The position numbers and the translations under genes are program-made. Source: CAXXOZ01 sp963676435 (GTDB lineage Bacteria; Bacillota; Clostridia; Lachnospirales; Lachnospiraceae). Taken from it: a stretch of 64,000 bases of DNA. Location of the stretch: contig CAXXOZ010000020.1 in the NCBI GenBank assembly GCA_963676435.2, positions 186,001-250,000 of the forward strand, given 5' to 3'. The notes beneath the pieces are model-generated. The model did not search any database. It was not told the origin of the DNA and was given only the letters and a program-made list of their open reading frames with translations. Below, in pieces: positions 50,790-60,324 of this stretch; the stretch's first letter is position 1; every line of letters starts with the position of its first letter.

Positions 50790-51035
50790 TTAAAATTCAA
50801 CAAGTTTTTGTATTTCTATAAGAGGCATAATAAATCCACACACTATTGATAAGAAAGAGGGCATTGTTATATAATCTGTTAAGAAATTAATTTCACCAAC
50901 AACAGGAATTAAACTAATCAAAACACAAACTGCCACACCGATAAAATAAAAGACAAGCATAGTCATTACAATAAACAATTTAGGTTTTTCCAATATTTTA
51001 TTAATTTGATCTTTGTTTAATATTCTTTTCAACAT
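50790..51035 (-). CDS. Small membrane protein of unknown function
   Basis: 81 aa from the ATG at 51035 with AGAGGTG upstream. Two hydrophobic stretches (residues ~21-45 and ~57-75) follow a basic N-terminus (MLKRILNKDQINKIL). No family recognised. It stands alone between the SulP and pyk genes on the minus strand. Confidence 0.6.
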   Translation of the reverse strand: MLKRILNKDQINKILEKPKLFIVMTMLVFYFIGVAVCVLISLIPVVGEINFLTDYITMPSFLSIVCGFIMPLIEIQKLVEF

Positions 51036-51127
51036 AATAGTCACCTCTATGAAGCTATATTATCAGCTAATTGTAAAGGCTGCTATCAAGGTACGATAAA
51101 TTTCTAGTAAAGATTTTGTAAAAAAAA

Positions 51128-51147
51128 GAACCCAAATAAATGGGTTC
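51128..51147 (-). terminator. Terminator of pyk
   Basis: Stem GAACCCA/TGGGTTC with a 6-nt loop and a T7 tract on the minus strand, 19 bp after the pyk stop. Confidence 0.88.
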
Positions 51148-51166
51148 AAATTTTATTAAAAATAAA

Positions 51167-52915
51167 CTAGCTGCTCCTAACCATACCGTACTCAGCATCA
51201 ATTGTTACTACTGAACCTGATTTTAATATTTTAGTTGCATTTTTTGCTCCTATAATAACAGGTAAATCCAAAGATAACCCTGCTGTTGCAGCATGAGAAT
51301 CTACATCCGTATTTTCTGTAATAAGTCCTGCAGCTTCTTTTATCTGTTCAATAACATTATTACTTGTATCTGAAATAACTATTATATCTCCAGGTTTAAA
51401 ATTATCTATTAATTCTTTTTCATTTTTACAAACACATAAATTTGCAGTTGCTTTACCACCAGAAATCCTAGTTCCCTTTACAAGAACTTTTCCAGCCATT
51501 AGAACTTTCATAAGGTTTGTTGTACCAGTAACTCCTAAAGGCACACCTGCAGTTATTACAACCAACTCACCTGCTTTTACTATTCCATTTTTTTCAGCCA
51601 TTTCTACCGCTTCATCAAATAACTGATCTGTATCAGTACATTCATCAACTAAAATTGGAACAACACCCCAACTCAGATTAAGTTGCCTACAAACTCTTTC
51701 GTCCATACAGCATCCTATAATAGGTGACACTGGTCTATATTTTGAAATTGATCTAGCTGTTGAACCTGATTTTGTTACAGTAATAATAGCTGATGAATTT
51801 ACATCTATTGCTGTTGTACATGTAGCATGTGAAATTGCGTTTGTGATACTTGATTTATAAATATTTTTATTTTGTTTAAATCTTTCAGCATAATTAATAT
51901 CTTTTTCAGTACTAATAGCTATTTTTACCATTGTCCTAATTGCTTCAAGTGGATAATTTCCAGCAGCTGTTTCTCCTGAAAGCATTATAGAACTAGTACC
52001 ATCATATATAGCATTTGCTACGTCAGTTGCCTCTGCCCTGGTAGGTCTAGGATTTTTCATCATTGAATCAAGCATTTGTGTTGCAGTAATTACTACTTTA
52101 CCCTGCCCATATACTTTTCTAATTATTTTCTTTTGAATAGCTGGAACTTCTTCAAAGGGAATTTCAACACCTAAATCACCTCTTGCAACCATTACACCAT
52201 CAGATGCTTTAATAATTTCATCTATGTTGTCAACACCTTTCATGTTTTCAATTTTTGAAATAATCCTAATAGATTCACCATCATTTTCTTTTAGAATTTT
52301 TCTTATCTCTAGAACATCTTTTGCACTTCTTACAAATGACGCTGCAATAAAATCGAAACCATGTTTTATTCCAAATAGAATATCATCACGATCTTTTTTA
52401 CTCACAAAAGGCATAGATAAATGCACATTTGGTACATTAACTCCTTTTCTATCTGAAATGACTCCTGAATTTAATACTCTACATAATATCTCACTTCCAC
52501 TAACCTTTAAAACATCCATTTCAATGAGACCATCATCTATTAAAATTTTACTTCCTTCTGTAACATCATTAACTAAATCTGGATAATTAACAGAGACCAT
52601 TTCTTTATTTCCAGTTTTATCATCTACAGTAAGTGTAAACATCTGTCCTTCTTCTAGTTCGATTTTTCCATCTTCAAAAAGACCTATCCTGATTTCAGGT
52701 CCTCTTGTATCTAAAAGGGTCGCTACATATAGTCCTAATTCTTCCCTTACCTTCTTTACCATATTGAGTGTGTTAAGCTTGTCCTCATGTGTCCCATGGG
52801 AAAAATTAAAACGCGCAACATCCATTCCTTCTAACATCATACTTCTTAACATTTCTTCTGTTTGGGTTACAGGTCCCAATGTACATATTATTTTGGTTTT
52901 TCTAATACTCTTCAT
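51167..52915 (-). CDS. pyk: Pyruvate kinase with C-terminal PEP-utiliser domain
   Basis: 582 aa. Barrel core (TKIICTLGP at the start, FNFSHGTHEDK, DTRGPEIRIG, SKIENMKGVDNIDEII, MVARGDLGVEIP, TATQMLDSM) followed by the lid and an extra ~90-residue PEP-utilising-enzyme domain (GKATANLCVCKN, VDSHAATAG) found in many Gram-positive pyruvate kinases. It produces pyruvate and ATP. An extended -10 and palindrome lie upstream. Confidence 0.96.
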   Translation of the reverse strand: MKSIRKTKIICTLGPVTQTEEMLRSMMLEGMDVARFNFSHGTHEDKLNTLNMVKKVREELGLYVATLLDTRGPEIRIGLFEDGKIELEEGQMFTLTVDDKTGNKEMVSVNYPDLVNDVTEGSKILIDDGLIEMDVLKVSGSEILCRVLNSGVISDRKGVNVPNVHLSMPFVSKKDRDDILFGIKHGFDFIAASFVRSAKDVLEIRKILKENDGESIRIISKIENMKGVDNIDEIIKASDGVMVARGDLGVEIPFEEVPAIQKKIIRKVYGQGKVVITATQMLDSMMKNPRPTRAEATDVANAIYDGTSSIMLSGETAAGNYPLEAIRTMVKIAISTEKDINYAERFKQNKNIYKSSITNAISHATCTTAIDVNSSAIITVTKSGSTARSISKYRPVSPIIGCCMDERVCRQLNLSWGVVPILVDECTDTDQLFDEAVEMAEKNGIVKAGELVVITAGVPLGVTGTTNLMKVLMAGKVLVKGTRISGGKATANLCVCKNEKELIDNFKPGDIIVISDTSNNVIEQIKEAAGLITENTDVDSHAATAGLSLDLPVIIGAKNATKILKSGSVVTIDAEYGMVRSS

Positions 52916-52950
52916 TAACCGATTTACTCCTCTATTACTAATTTGTATAT

Positions 52951-52974
52951 ATTATAACACTTTTTCATGAAAAA
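52951..52974 (-). promoter_or_regulatory. Promoter of pyk
   Basis: Extended -10 TGTTATAAT (52959-52951, minus strand). A 14-bp palindrome TTTTTCATGAAAAA (52961-52974) sits in the spacer/-35 zone and may be an operator or an AT-rich coincidence. Confidence 0.5.
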
Positions 52975-52988
52975 ATACTTTGTATTTT

Positions 52989-55115
52989 TTATTGTGCAAA
53001 AATTTTATCTCTTCCGGCATCTTTTGCCTTATAAAGTCTTTTATCAGCCACCGAAATTAATTCTTCGATTCTGATTCTTTCTGAATCTTCTTCTAATACA
53101 CTTGAAACACCTCCACTAAATGTAAACTTTATATTTTTATCTTGATATGTAAAAACTTTATCTCTAATTATTGTTGCAATTCTTTCAATTATCTCTTTAG
53201 CTTCTTCTTTATCTACATCGTATAAAATAATTATAAACTCCTCTCCTCCAAACCTTCCTAACAAGTCATACTCTCTTAAATTTTCACTTATTGTTTCTGT
53301 AAAAGACTTTAATATGTAGTCTCCTGCTAAATGACCATAGTTATCATTAATTCTTTTAAAATGATCAATGTCAAGAATTGCTATTGAAAAAAACACTTCT
53401 TTTCTATAGTATCTTTCAATATCTTTTTCTAATCGATTAAAAATATATCTTCTATTGTACACACCTGTTAAAGCATCATGGTTTGAAATATCAAGCATCA
53501 TTTCTTCAACATTTTTTTGATGTGTTATATCTACATGTGTTCCATACATTAAAATAGGGTTATCATTTTGATCCCATATCTCAACCTTTCCTTTGTCATG
53601 TATCCAAACCCAGTGCCCATCTTTGTGCTTCATTCTAAATTCACATTCATAAAATTCCGTTTGTTTCTTAAAGTGCATTTCTAATAGTTTACTAGCTTCT
53701 TTTAGATCATCAGGATGTGTTAATTTTGTCCATGTATTTATATCTACAGGATCTAATTCACTTAATTTATATCCAATTATTTCTGCCCATCTTTCATTGA
53801 AAATAGTTTTCCCAGTTTCAATATTCCACTCCCATGTACCTAGCTGAGTACTGTTTATTATTGTTTCAAGTCTATTTTTTTCTCTTTGATATAATTTTTG
53901 TACATTTTTAAGTTCGGTTACATCTAATACAACTATTAAAAAATAACTATTATCATTTACTTCTATGACTTTACCATAAAATATTCCTTCGATAAGTTCA
54001 TTATTTTTAGTCTTTATTTTTAATTCTAAACCTTTTACTTCTTCACTTTTTTGTATTGCACTTACTAATTTTTCTCTTTCATTTTCATCATATAATAGTC
54101 CAATTTCAACCTCTCTCTTACCAATAACTTCTTCGTAAGAATATCCCAGTTTTTCAGTAAAAGATTTATTTACATCTTGAAATACCCTATCCGGAAAACT
54201 ACTAACTGACATTAATATAGGATTGTAGTCAAAGAGCTTTGTAAATCTTTGTATTATTTCTTGTTCTTTTGAAAGATTTTTTGAAATGCTGAAAATGCAA
54301 TCAATATTATTCCATTTCCCAAACCAAAACCTTGTTTCAGAAGGAATATTTTCACCTTTTTTTGTTTCAAAAGGTATTATACACTTATCAGTTTTTCCTT
54401 TCGATATATTATTTAAGATTTCTTTTGCTTCCGCTCTTTTTTCCTTGGATCTTAAGTCAAGCATTTCCATTTCACAAAGTTCATCATTATTATAACCTAG
54501 CTTTTCGATTACAGAATTATTTGCATATAATATTTTACCGTTCAAATCACCTATCACAATGAAGTCATCTATTGTGTTAAAAAGTATAGACAGATTCTTC
54601 TTGTCCTCTCTAACTCTCTCAAAAATCATATGCTTTTCATACAGGTTTGAAATCACTCCAGAAACAGTCAAAAGTATATTTAGTTCTGTTTCGTTCCATT
54701 TTTTCTTATTCTTACACTCATGAAACCCTATAAAACCTTTAATTTCTCCATCTATAGTAATCGGACAAATAAGAATAGCCAGAATAGCCTGTTCTTTTAA
54801 GAAATTCCTCAGCTTTTCTGGCAAATCATCAATATGATTAGAAGAAATATTCCCATCTCTGTAAAGAATTTTTTTAAAATATTGGTAATTCTCACATGAA
54901 AAGTTTTGATACTTATCCTTCAGAGACTCTATACCATCATTTACCCATTCAAATTTATTACTGATAGTTTCATCTTCATTTTCAATAAAAATATATACTC
55001 TGCTTAAATGAGTATTTTTTCCAATTTCCTTTAAAATATATTCCATTTGAGTTGAAAAATCATAATTATTGGTCGTTATTAGTGCAATAGTAGAAAATAA
55101 TTCTAAACTATTCAT
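52989..55115 (-). CDS. Diguanylate cyclase with GAF and PAS domains
   Basis: 708 aa, soluble. Order: a GAF-like domain (~1-165), three PAS-type modules (around 175-290, 290-405 and 410-535; the last has the PAC motif HKDGHWVWIHDKGKVEIWD), then GGDEF (545-708) with the active GGEEF sequence in LLGRFGGEEFI and a product-inhibition RxxD (REYD) five residues before it. It should make cyclic di-GMP in response to a cytoplasmic signal. ATG precedes NSLELF. Confidence 0.93.
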   Translation of the reverse strand: MNSLELFSTIALITTNNYDFSTQMEYILKEIGKNTHLSRVYIFIENEDETISNKFEWVNDGIESLKDKYQNFSCENYQYFKKILYRDGNISSNHIDDLPEKLRNFLKEQAILAILICPITIDGEIKGFIGFHECKNKKKWNETELNILLTVSGVISNLYEKHMIFERVREDKKNLSILFNTIDDFIVIGDLNGKILYANNSVIEKLGYNNDELCEMEMLDLRSKEKRAEAKEILNNISKGKTDKCIIPFETKKGENIPSETRFWFGKWNNIDCIFSISKNLSKEQEIIQRFTKLFDYNPILMSVSSFPDRVFQDVNKSFTEKLGYSYEEVIGKREVEIGLLYDENEREKLVSAIQKSEEVKGLELKIKTKNNELIEGIFYGKVIEVNDNSYFLIVVLDVTELKNVQKLYQREKNRLETIINSTQLGTWEWNIETGKTIFNERWAEIIGYKLSELDPVDINTWTKLTHPDDLKEASKLLEMHFKKQTEFYECEFRMKHKDGHWVWIHDKGKVEIWDQNDNPILMYGTHVDITHQKNVEEMMLDISNHDALTGVYNRRYIFNRLEKDIERYYRKEVFFSIAILDIDHFKRINDNYGHLAGDYILKSFTETISENLREYDLLGRFGGEEFIIILYDVDKEEAKEIIERIATIIRDKVFTYQDKNIKFTFSGGVSSVLEEDSERIRIEELISVADKRLYKAKDAGRDKIFAQ

Positions 55116-55184
55116 ACCTACTCCTCCAACTCTTTACTTATAAGAAAATTATAACTCTTTTTTGTTTGATATTCAAATAAACTT

Positions 55185-55682
55185 TTATCTATTATCAACT
55201 TTTTCTGGATACATATCATGATTCGCCATTCTATTAAAGGCGATTTCTTCCCATTTAGTACCAGGCTTTCCATAATTACAGTAAGGGTCGATTGAAATTC
55301 CTCCTCTAGGAGTGAATTTACCCCAGACTTCAATATATTTTGGCTCCATTAAAGATATTAAATCTTTCATGATTACATTCATACAATCTTCATGAAAATC
55401 CCCATGATTTCTGAAACTAAATAGATATAGTTTTAGCGACTTACTCTCAACCATATTTACACTTGGCACATATGAAATAATAATATTAGCAAAATCTGGT
55501 TGACCAGTTATAGGACATAAACTTGTAAATTCAGGGCAATTAAATTTTACAAAATAATCATTTTCCTGATGTTTATTTTCAAAAGTTTCCAAAACATCTG
55601 GATTATAGTCAAAACAATAATTCGTTCCCTGGTTACCTAATAAAGTAATATCCTTTAATTCTTCTTTTTTTCTTCCTTGCAT
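55185..55682 (-). CDS. queF: NADPH-dependent 7-cyano-7-deazaguanine reductase QueF
   Basis: 165 aa from the ATG at 55682 with AAAGGAA upstream. Type I (short) QueF: catalytic cysteine in FTSLCPITGQPDFANI, SKSLKLYLFSFRNHGDFHEDC and FTPRGGISIDP. It reduces preQ0 to preQ1. It is the last gene of queDECF, so the operon makes preQ1 from GTP-derived substrate. Confidence 0.95.
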   Translation of the reverse strand: MQGRKKEELKDITLLGNQGTNYCFDYNPDVLETFENKHQENDYFVKFNCPEFTSLCPITGQPDFANIIISYVPSVNMVESKSLKLYLFSFRNHGDFHEDCMNVIMKDLISLMEPKYIEVWGKFTPRGGISIDPYCNYGKPGTKWEEIAFNRMANHDMYPEKVDNR

Positions 55683-55700
55683 AACTATTCCTTTCATCTA

Positions 55701-56381
55701 TTAATCATATATTGGATCACTAACTCCATTGTTTTCAAATGCAGCTTTTCTATCTATACAGGTACCACAATTTCCACATGGTTTGTCTTCTCCCTCATAA
55801 CAACTCCAAGTCAATTCATATGGTACTCCTAGTTCAAGTCCTTTTTTAACAACCTTTTCTTTTGTCCATAATACAAAAGGTGCAACAATTTCTAACTGAT
55901 TTCCACTACCTATATATATCGCTTTATTCATAGCATTATTAAATTCTTCACTACAATCAGGATAGGCATTTCCTGCAGAATCATCACTATGAGCTCCATA
56001 ATAAATCAAATTACATTCTTTTGACAATGCAATACTGGCTGCTGAAGATAAAAACAGACCATTTCTAAATGGAACATAAGTTGATACTGGCTTTCCATTA
56101 CTTTTTTCAATTTGTTTTGCATATGACTCTTTTGGTATTTCTTTGTCTGAGTGTTCAAATAATGAACAATCACTATATGAAAATATCTTTGCTAAATCAA
56201 GAAACATTATTTCTACTCCATAATGTCCTGCTATATTTTTTGCTGCTTCAATTTCCTTAGTATGTTTTTGCCCATATGATATTGATAAAGCTACAACATT
56301 TTCACTTCCATACTTATCAACTGCTACACCAAGACAGGTTGATGAATCTACTCCACCACTTAATAATACTAATGCTCTCAT
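55701..56381 (-). CDS. queC: 7-cyano-7-deazaguanine synthase QueC
   Basis: 226 aa from the ATG at 56381 with AAGGAG upstream. ATP-pyrophosphatase loop LLSGGVDSSTCLG near the start, and the zinc site CYEGEDKPCGNCGTC near the C-terminus. It converts carboxy-deazaguanine and ammonia to preQ0. One base separates it from queE. Confidence 0.96.
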   Translation of the reverse strand: MRALVLLSGGVDSSTCLGVAVDKYGSENVVALSISYGQKHTKEIEAAKNIAGHYGVEIMFLDLAKIFSYSDCSLFEHSDKEIPKESYAKQIEKSNGKPVSTYVPFRNGLFLSSAASIALSKECNLIYYGAHSDDSAGNAYPDCSEEFNNAMNKAIYIGSGNQLEIVAPFVLWTKEKVVKKGLELGVPYELTWSCYEGEDKPCGNCGTCIDRKAAFENNGVSDPIYD

Positions 56382-56382
56382 C

Positions 56383-57051
56383 TTAAACTCCTTTTCTTTC
56401 ACTGTCCCAGATCACTTTATGCAACTGCAATTGCATAGAAACTCCATTCAAGTTATTTATTTTCATGAAGTTTACAATTTCTTCTAATTCTATTTTTCCA
56501 AAAACAGCACTTATATAGACATTACTCTTTTCTATTAATGAATAATTTTCAATTATTTTTTTCGCATGCTCTAAATCATCTAAGCTCCCAGCAACAAATT
56601 TAACCGTATCATTTCTTGTTATGTTTTCAAAATTAGTTACATGCATATATTGTGACATCAAACTATCAGGTAACTTATAATCTAGAGTTACAGAAGGTCC
56701 ATTAGGTATTTTCAATATATCTATAATATCAATGCTTCCATTCGTTTCAATTTCAACAAATAAGCTTTTATCCTTTGATAGTCTTACTAATAATTCTTCT
56801 ATACCTTCTTGAAGTAATGGTTCTCCACCAGTCAAAGTTACATTAGATATACCTGTTTGCTTAATGTAATTATAAATTTCTAAATCTGTCAAAACCTCAA
56901 AATCAGCATCTAATTCATTTGCCCATTTAGTGTCACAATATGAACATTTTAAATTGCATCCTTTGAATCTAATAAATATCGCAAGCTGTCCTGCTCTTTG
57001 TCCTTCACCATTTATGCTCTCAAATTTTTCTACAACTTTAAATTCTGCCAT
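56383..57051 (-). CDS. queE: 7-carboxy-7-deazaguanine synthase QueE
   Basis: 222 aa. Radical SAM with FKGCNLKCSYCDTKWAN (Cx3Cx2C), ESINGEGQRAG and TLTGGEPLLQ. It rearranges carboxy-tetrahydropterin to carboxy-deazaguanine. Its start overlaps the queD stop by one base. Confidence 0.96.
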   Translation of the reverse strand: MAEFKVVEKFESINGEGQRAGQLAIFIRFKGCNLKCSYCDTKWANELDADFEVLTDLEIYNYIKQTGISNVTLTGGEPLLQEGIEELLVRLSKDKSLFVEIETNGSIDIIDILKIPNGPSVTLDYKLPDSLMSQYMHVTNFENITRNDTVKFVAGSLDDLEHAKKIIENYSLIEKSNVYISAVFGKIELEEIVNFMKINNLNGVSMQLQLHKVIWDSERKGV

Positions 57052-57473
57052 TAATCTTCCTCATATGTTGCTGCATTATTAGGTGATTCATAAACCGTGA
57101 CACCTTTAATATTATAGCCTTTTGCTTTCATTTTATCATAAAAATATTTTGACATATTTTCTGCTGTAGGTCTAAAGTTAACTTCAATAATTTTAAACTC
57201 TTCTTCTTTTAGTGCTTCTACAGTTTTATCTTTTAAAGTGTTTTTTTGAATTATAAGTGAATGATCAAGAAAATCAGCTTCTTTTTTTAAATCATTTTTA
57301 ATATCAGAAAAATCAACAACCATTCCCTCTGATTCTCCTGATTCATTAAGAGTTTCACTTTTTATTTCTACAATAACTCTCCATCTATGGCCATGTAAAT
57401 TTCTACATTTCCCTCCATGACCTGATAAAAAGTGTGCTGAGTCAAAACTCGCTTCTGTTTTTAATATATACAT
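57051..57473 (-). CDS. queD: 6-carboxytetrahydropterin synthase QueD
   Basis: 140 aa. Metal-binding histidines in FDSAHFLSGHGGKCRNLHGHRW and the later VDFSDIKNDL and EFKIIEVNFRPTAENMSKYF. It converts dihydroneopterin triphosphate to carboxy-tetrahydropterin. AAAGGAA precedes the ATG. First gene of queDECF behind the riboswitch. Confidence 0.95.
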   Translation of the reverse strand: MYILKTEASFDSAHFLSGHGGKCRNLHGHRWRVIVEIKSETLNESGESEGMVVDFSDIKNDLKKEADFLDHSLIIQKNTLKDKTVEALKEEEFKIIEVNFRPTAENMSKYFYDKMKAKGYNIKGVTVYESPNNAATYEED

Positions 57474-57503
57474 ATATAATTCCTTTCAAACATTAATATA
57501 AAG

Positions 57504-57536
57504 TAAAAAAAATAGGCATTAAAACTATGCCTATTT
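57504..57536 (-). terminator. Intrinsic terminator of the que riboswitch
   Basis: Minus-strand stem AAATAGGCAT/ATGCCTATTT with a 7-nt loop and a T8 tract, between the aptamer and queD. Confidence 0.85.
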
Positions 57537-57565
57537 ATATATTCAATAATAGTATAAATAATTGC

Positions 57566-57609
57566 CCTAGTTTTATTTATAGACAGGATGGTACAAATGA
57601 ACTGTCTAG
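57566..57609 (-). ncRNA. PreQ1-I riboswitch aptamer
   Basis: On the minus strand a hairpin of AGACAG and CTGTCT encloses a 15-nt loop beginning TTC and containing ACC; it is followed by the A-rich tail ATAAATAAAACTAGG, close to the B. subtilis class I aptamer (AGAGG, TTC, ACACC, then ATAAAAAACTAA). It sits upstream of queDECF and a terminator, so preQ1 binding should promote termination. The loop deviates somewhat from the textbook pattern, but the context is strong. Confidence 0.8.
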
Positions 57610-57629
57610 TATATTTAATTAGCTTATGC

Positions 57630-57658
57630 ATTATATCATCTTTAAAAAGCAAACGCAA
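57630..57658 (-). promoter_or_regulatory. Promoter of queDECF
   Basis: Minus-strand -35 TTGCGT (57658-57653), exact 17-bp spacer, -10 TATAAT (57635-57630); transcription starts just upstream of the aptamer. Confidence 0.75.
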
Positions 57659-57665
57659 GTTTCAT

Positions 57666-58463
57666 TTATATAGTAAGTCTTTTATTTTTAAATATCAAAG
57701 TTCCAAATCCAAATAAAAGTAAAATAATAACTATATAAATAATATTTACAAATAAATAATTTTCTCCATAAACCAGCTCAACAGGATTATACCAACCAAA
57801 AATCGAAATATTCTTCAAGATAGATATGTCTTTTGAAGCACCACCTAACATATTAAAGAGTAAAAACATAATTGGTATTCCTGCACCAAATCCTAGTGAA
57901 TATTTTGAATCACTAAAATAACATGATGAAAAATACATAATTGCCATTACTGTCATATTAACAAGTAAAGTCGTAAAGTTCAGGGCAAAAAAAGCTTTTA
58001 TATCTAGCATATCTGGAAAAGCTATACTAGAAACAACTATCCCTATTATCATCACTGCAAACTGCAAAACTGCTAGAGAAAAAAATGCATATATTCCTTT
58101 AGTTAATATTATTTTCACTCTTGAATTTGGAGTTGATAATAAACATGTAATCGAACCACTGTCTACTGTTTTAGTTACTAATCTATTTCCAAGTATAATG
58201 CTATAAACAATTGGAAAAGCAGTCATTAACATTCCATATAACCAACTTGCAAGATACCCTGTTAAATCTGTAAAAACACTTGCAAATCCCATTGCCCTAA
58301 TTAAGTCTTCAGGAAGCATATTCATGACAGACATTAAGCCTTCCATATCATCTGGATTAAACATATATATCATAATAGTTGTGTACATAGTCAATACAGC
58401 AAAAAATATCAATAAAAGACCCCAGTTCTTTTTAATAGTAAGAATAAATAATGGTAAACTCAT
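57666..58463 (-). CDS. ABC-2 type exporter permease
   Basis: 265 aa with six membrane segments and a large first cytoplasmic/extracellular loop; resembles ABC-2 transporter permeases (LFILTIKKNWGLLLIFFAVLTM at the start, GSITCLLSTPNSRVKIILTKG). It follows its ATPase by one base. Cargo unknown (drug, lipid or peptide efflux are typical). Confidence 0.85.
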   Translation of the reverse strand: MSLPLFILTIKKNWGLLLIFFAVLTMYTTIMIYMFNPDDMEGLMSVMNMLPEDLIRAMGFASVFTDLTGYLASWLYGMLMTAFPIVYSIILGNRLVTKTVDSGSITCLLSTPNSRVKIILTKGIYAFFSLAVLQFAVMIIGIVVSSIAFPDMLDIKAFFALNFTTLLVNMTVMAIMYFSSCYFSDSKYSLGFGAGIPIMFLLFNMLGGASKDISILKNISIFGWYNPVELVYGENYLFVNIIYIVIILLLFGFGTLIFKNKRLTI

Positions 58464-58464
58464 A

Positions 58465-59352
58465 CTAATTATCCTCCTTTGAATAAAAGTGCATAAAAAT
58501 ATCTTCTAGACTTTGAGATTTAACATCAAGATTTTTTATATTTAACTTTGCAGCAACTTTTATAAAGTCATCAATGCTTTCTCCAGAAGTCACAATTTCA
58601 ACTGATTCATTTATTCCAAATGAGGCTTTAAATCCTGATTTTTCGAATAATTCTATAGCTTTTTGCTTTTCGTCTGTTTTAATTAAATATGTCTTTTTTT
58701 GAGATTTCTTAAGCGTATCTATATCTGATGATGCCACAAGCTTTCCTTCTTTGATTATTAAAACATTATCACAGGTTCTTTCAACTTCTTCAAATATATG
58801 ACTAGACATTAAAATAGTCTTCCCACGCTTTTTCTCGCTTTTTAATAAATCAACAAATCTACTCTGCATAAGTGGATCTAAACCACTAGTAGGTTCATCC
58901 ATAATTAAGACTTGAGGGTCATGCATAAAGGCTGAAACAATACTAAGTTTTTGTTTCATACCTTTAGAATATTTTTTTATATAACCTTTTGGCGAAAAAT
59001 CCAACATATCTAATAAATCTTTTTGTCGACCATCATCATTTGTTTTACGCATCTTTGAAATAAATTTTAAATATTCATCACCTCGCATATTTTCAACAAA
59101 TGATATTTCACCTGGTATGTAACCAAGTTCTTTTTGTATTTTGGTTGAGTCTTTCCATGAATCTAAATTATTTATGGTGCATGTACCATTATCTGGTTTC
59201 ATAAAACCTAGTAGACCTCTAATAGTTGTTGTTTTTCCAGCTCCATTTGGTCCTAAATAACCTGAAATAACTCCTTCTTTCACTTGAAAGCTAACATCAA
59301 AAACACCTTTGCCACTTGGATATTTTAATGTAAGATTTTCTACTTTTATCAT
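58465..59352 (-). CDS. ABC exporter ATPase
   Basis: 295 aa. Walker A GPNGAGKTTT, signature YSKGMKQKLSI, Walker B VLIMDEPTSGLDP, switch histidine MSSHIFEEVER and a ~70-residue C-terminal extension typical of DrrA/CcmA-like exporters. Lies 12 bp after dus and one base before its permease. Confidence 0.9.
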   Translation of the reverse strand: MIKVENLTLKYPSGKGVFDVSFQVKEGVISGYLGPNGAGKTTTIRGLLGFMKPDNGTCTINNLDSWKDSTKIQKELGYIPGEISFVENMRGDEYLKFISKMRKTNDDGRQKDLLDMLDFSPKGYIKKYSKGMKQKLSIVSAFMHDPQVLIMDEPTSGLDPLMQSRFVDLLKSEKKRGKTILMSSHIFEEVERTCDNVLIIKEGKLVASSDIDTLKKSQKKTYLIKTDEKQKAIELFEKSGFKASFGINESVEIVTSGESIDDFIKVAAKLNIKNLDVKSQSLEDIFMHFYSKEDN

Positions 59353-59364
59353 ATAGCCCTCCCA

Positions 59365-60300
59365 TTAAAAATTTTTATATTCTAAATCATTAAAAATACT
59401 ATTTACTATCACATCATAATCTGAGCACTTTTGAGATTTTCTGATTTTTTTTAAATGCTTTTCTGAACCTCCAAAACTTCTGCTAAAATATGTCCAAAGC
59501 TCTTTCATTTTAAATAGAGTATTTGTATCACCGCTCATAACCTCTTTATATCCAAAATATATTTCATCATGAAAGTTTCTAAATTTATCTTTTGTAAGAG
59601 GTTTTTTCCCATTTATTTCACCTATTAAACCAGGGTTAGCTAACAATCCTCTTCCTAACATTATTTTATTTGTTGATGGAAAATTTTCAGCAATTACTTT
59701 GTAGTCTTCAACTGTATTTATATCCCCGTTATAACATAAAGAATGCTTACTTTTTTTTACAATTTTTTCGTAAATCTCTAAATGAGGCTTACCAGAGTAA
59801 AATTCCTGCCTTAATCTTGGATGTACGATTAGTTCTTCTAAGGGGTATTTATTATATAACTCAATAATTTCTTCCCATTCTTCAATATTTTCAACGCCAA
59901 TTCTTGTTTTAATTGAAATACAAATTTCACTTTCTTTAAATATTTCATCTAAAAACTTTTCAAGCATTGATAAATCACTTAAAAATCCTGCACCTCTTTT
60001 TTTATTCACTACTGTTCCAGATGGGCATCCAAGATTTAAGTTGATCGATTTATAGCCGTATTTATTTTTCATAATATCTACAACTGATAAGAAGTCTTCT
60101 GTACTATTTGTTAACATTTGAGGTACTACATCTATTTCTTGATTGTGCTCTGGTATAACATCATTTTTTTCTCTACTTGATAATTTTTTCCCTTTTATAA
60201 ATGGAGTGATATATCTATCAATATCATTAAAATACTTTTTATATATATTTCTAAAAATATATCCTGTAACTGACTCCATAGGAGCTAAATAAAATTTCAT
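59365..60300 (-). CDS. tRNA-dihydrouridine synthase family protein
   Basis: 311 aa. FMN barrel of the Dus family: LAPMESVTGYIFRN at the start, NLNLGCPSGTVVNKKRGAGFL with the catalytic cysteine, IKTRIGVE, LIVHPRLRQEFYSG and MLGRGLLANPGL. It reduces uridines to dihydrouridine in tRNA with FMN and NADPH. Usual length. It lies between the unknown membrane-protein gene and the ABC exporter genes. Confidence 0.92.
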   Translation of the reverse strand: MKFYLAPMESVTGYIFRNIYKKYFNDIDRYITPFIKGKKLSSREKNDVIPEHNQEIDVVPQMLTNSTEDFLSVVDIMKNKYGYKSINLNLGCPSGTVVNKKRGAGFLSDLSMLEKFLDEIFKESEICISIKTRIGVENIEEWEEIIELYNKYPLEELIVHPRLRQEFYSGKPHLEIYEKIVKKSKHSLCYNGDINTVEDYKVIAENFPSTNKIMLGRGLLANPGLIGEINGKKPLTKDKFRNFHDEIYFGYKEVMSGDTNTLFKMKELWTYFSRSFGGSEKHLKKIRKSQKCSDYDVIVNSIFNDLEYKNF

Positions 60301-60324
60301 ATTTTCCCTTTTTAGTATTATTAT

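Noticed and set aside
55118..55333. A 71-residue frame at the 3' end of queF
   Set aside because: It runs in another frame over the intact, recognisable QueF coding sequence.
57461..57658. A 65-residue reading frame over the queD leader
   Set aside because: It covers the promoter, aptamer and terminator of queDECF; its sequence is explained by those RNA elements and it has no family match or ribosome binding site.
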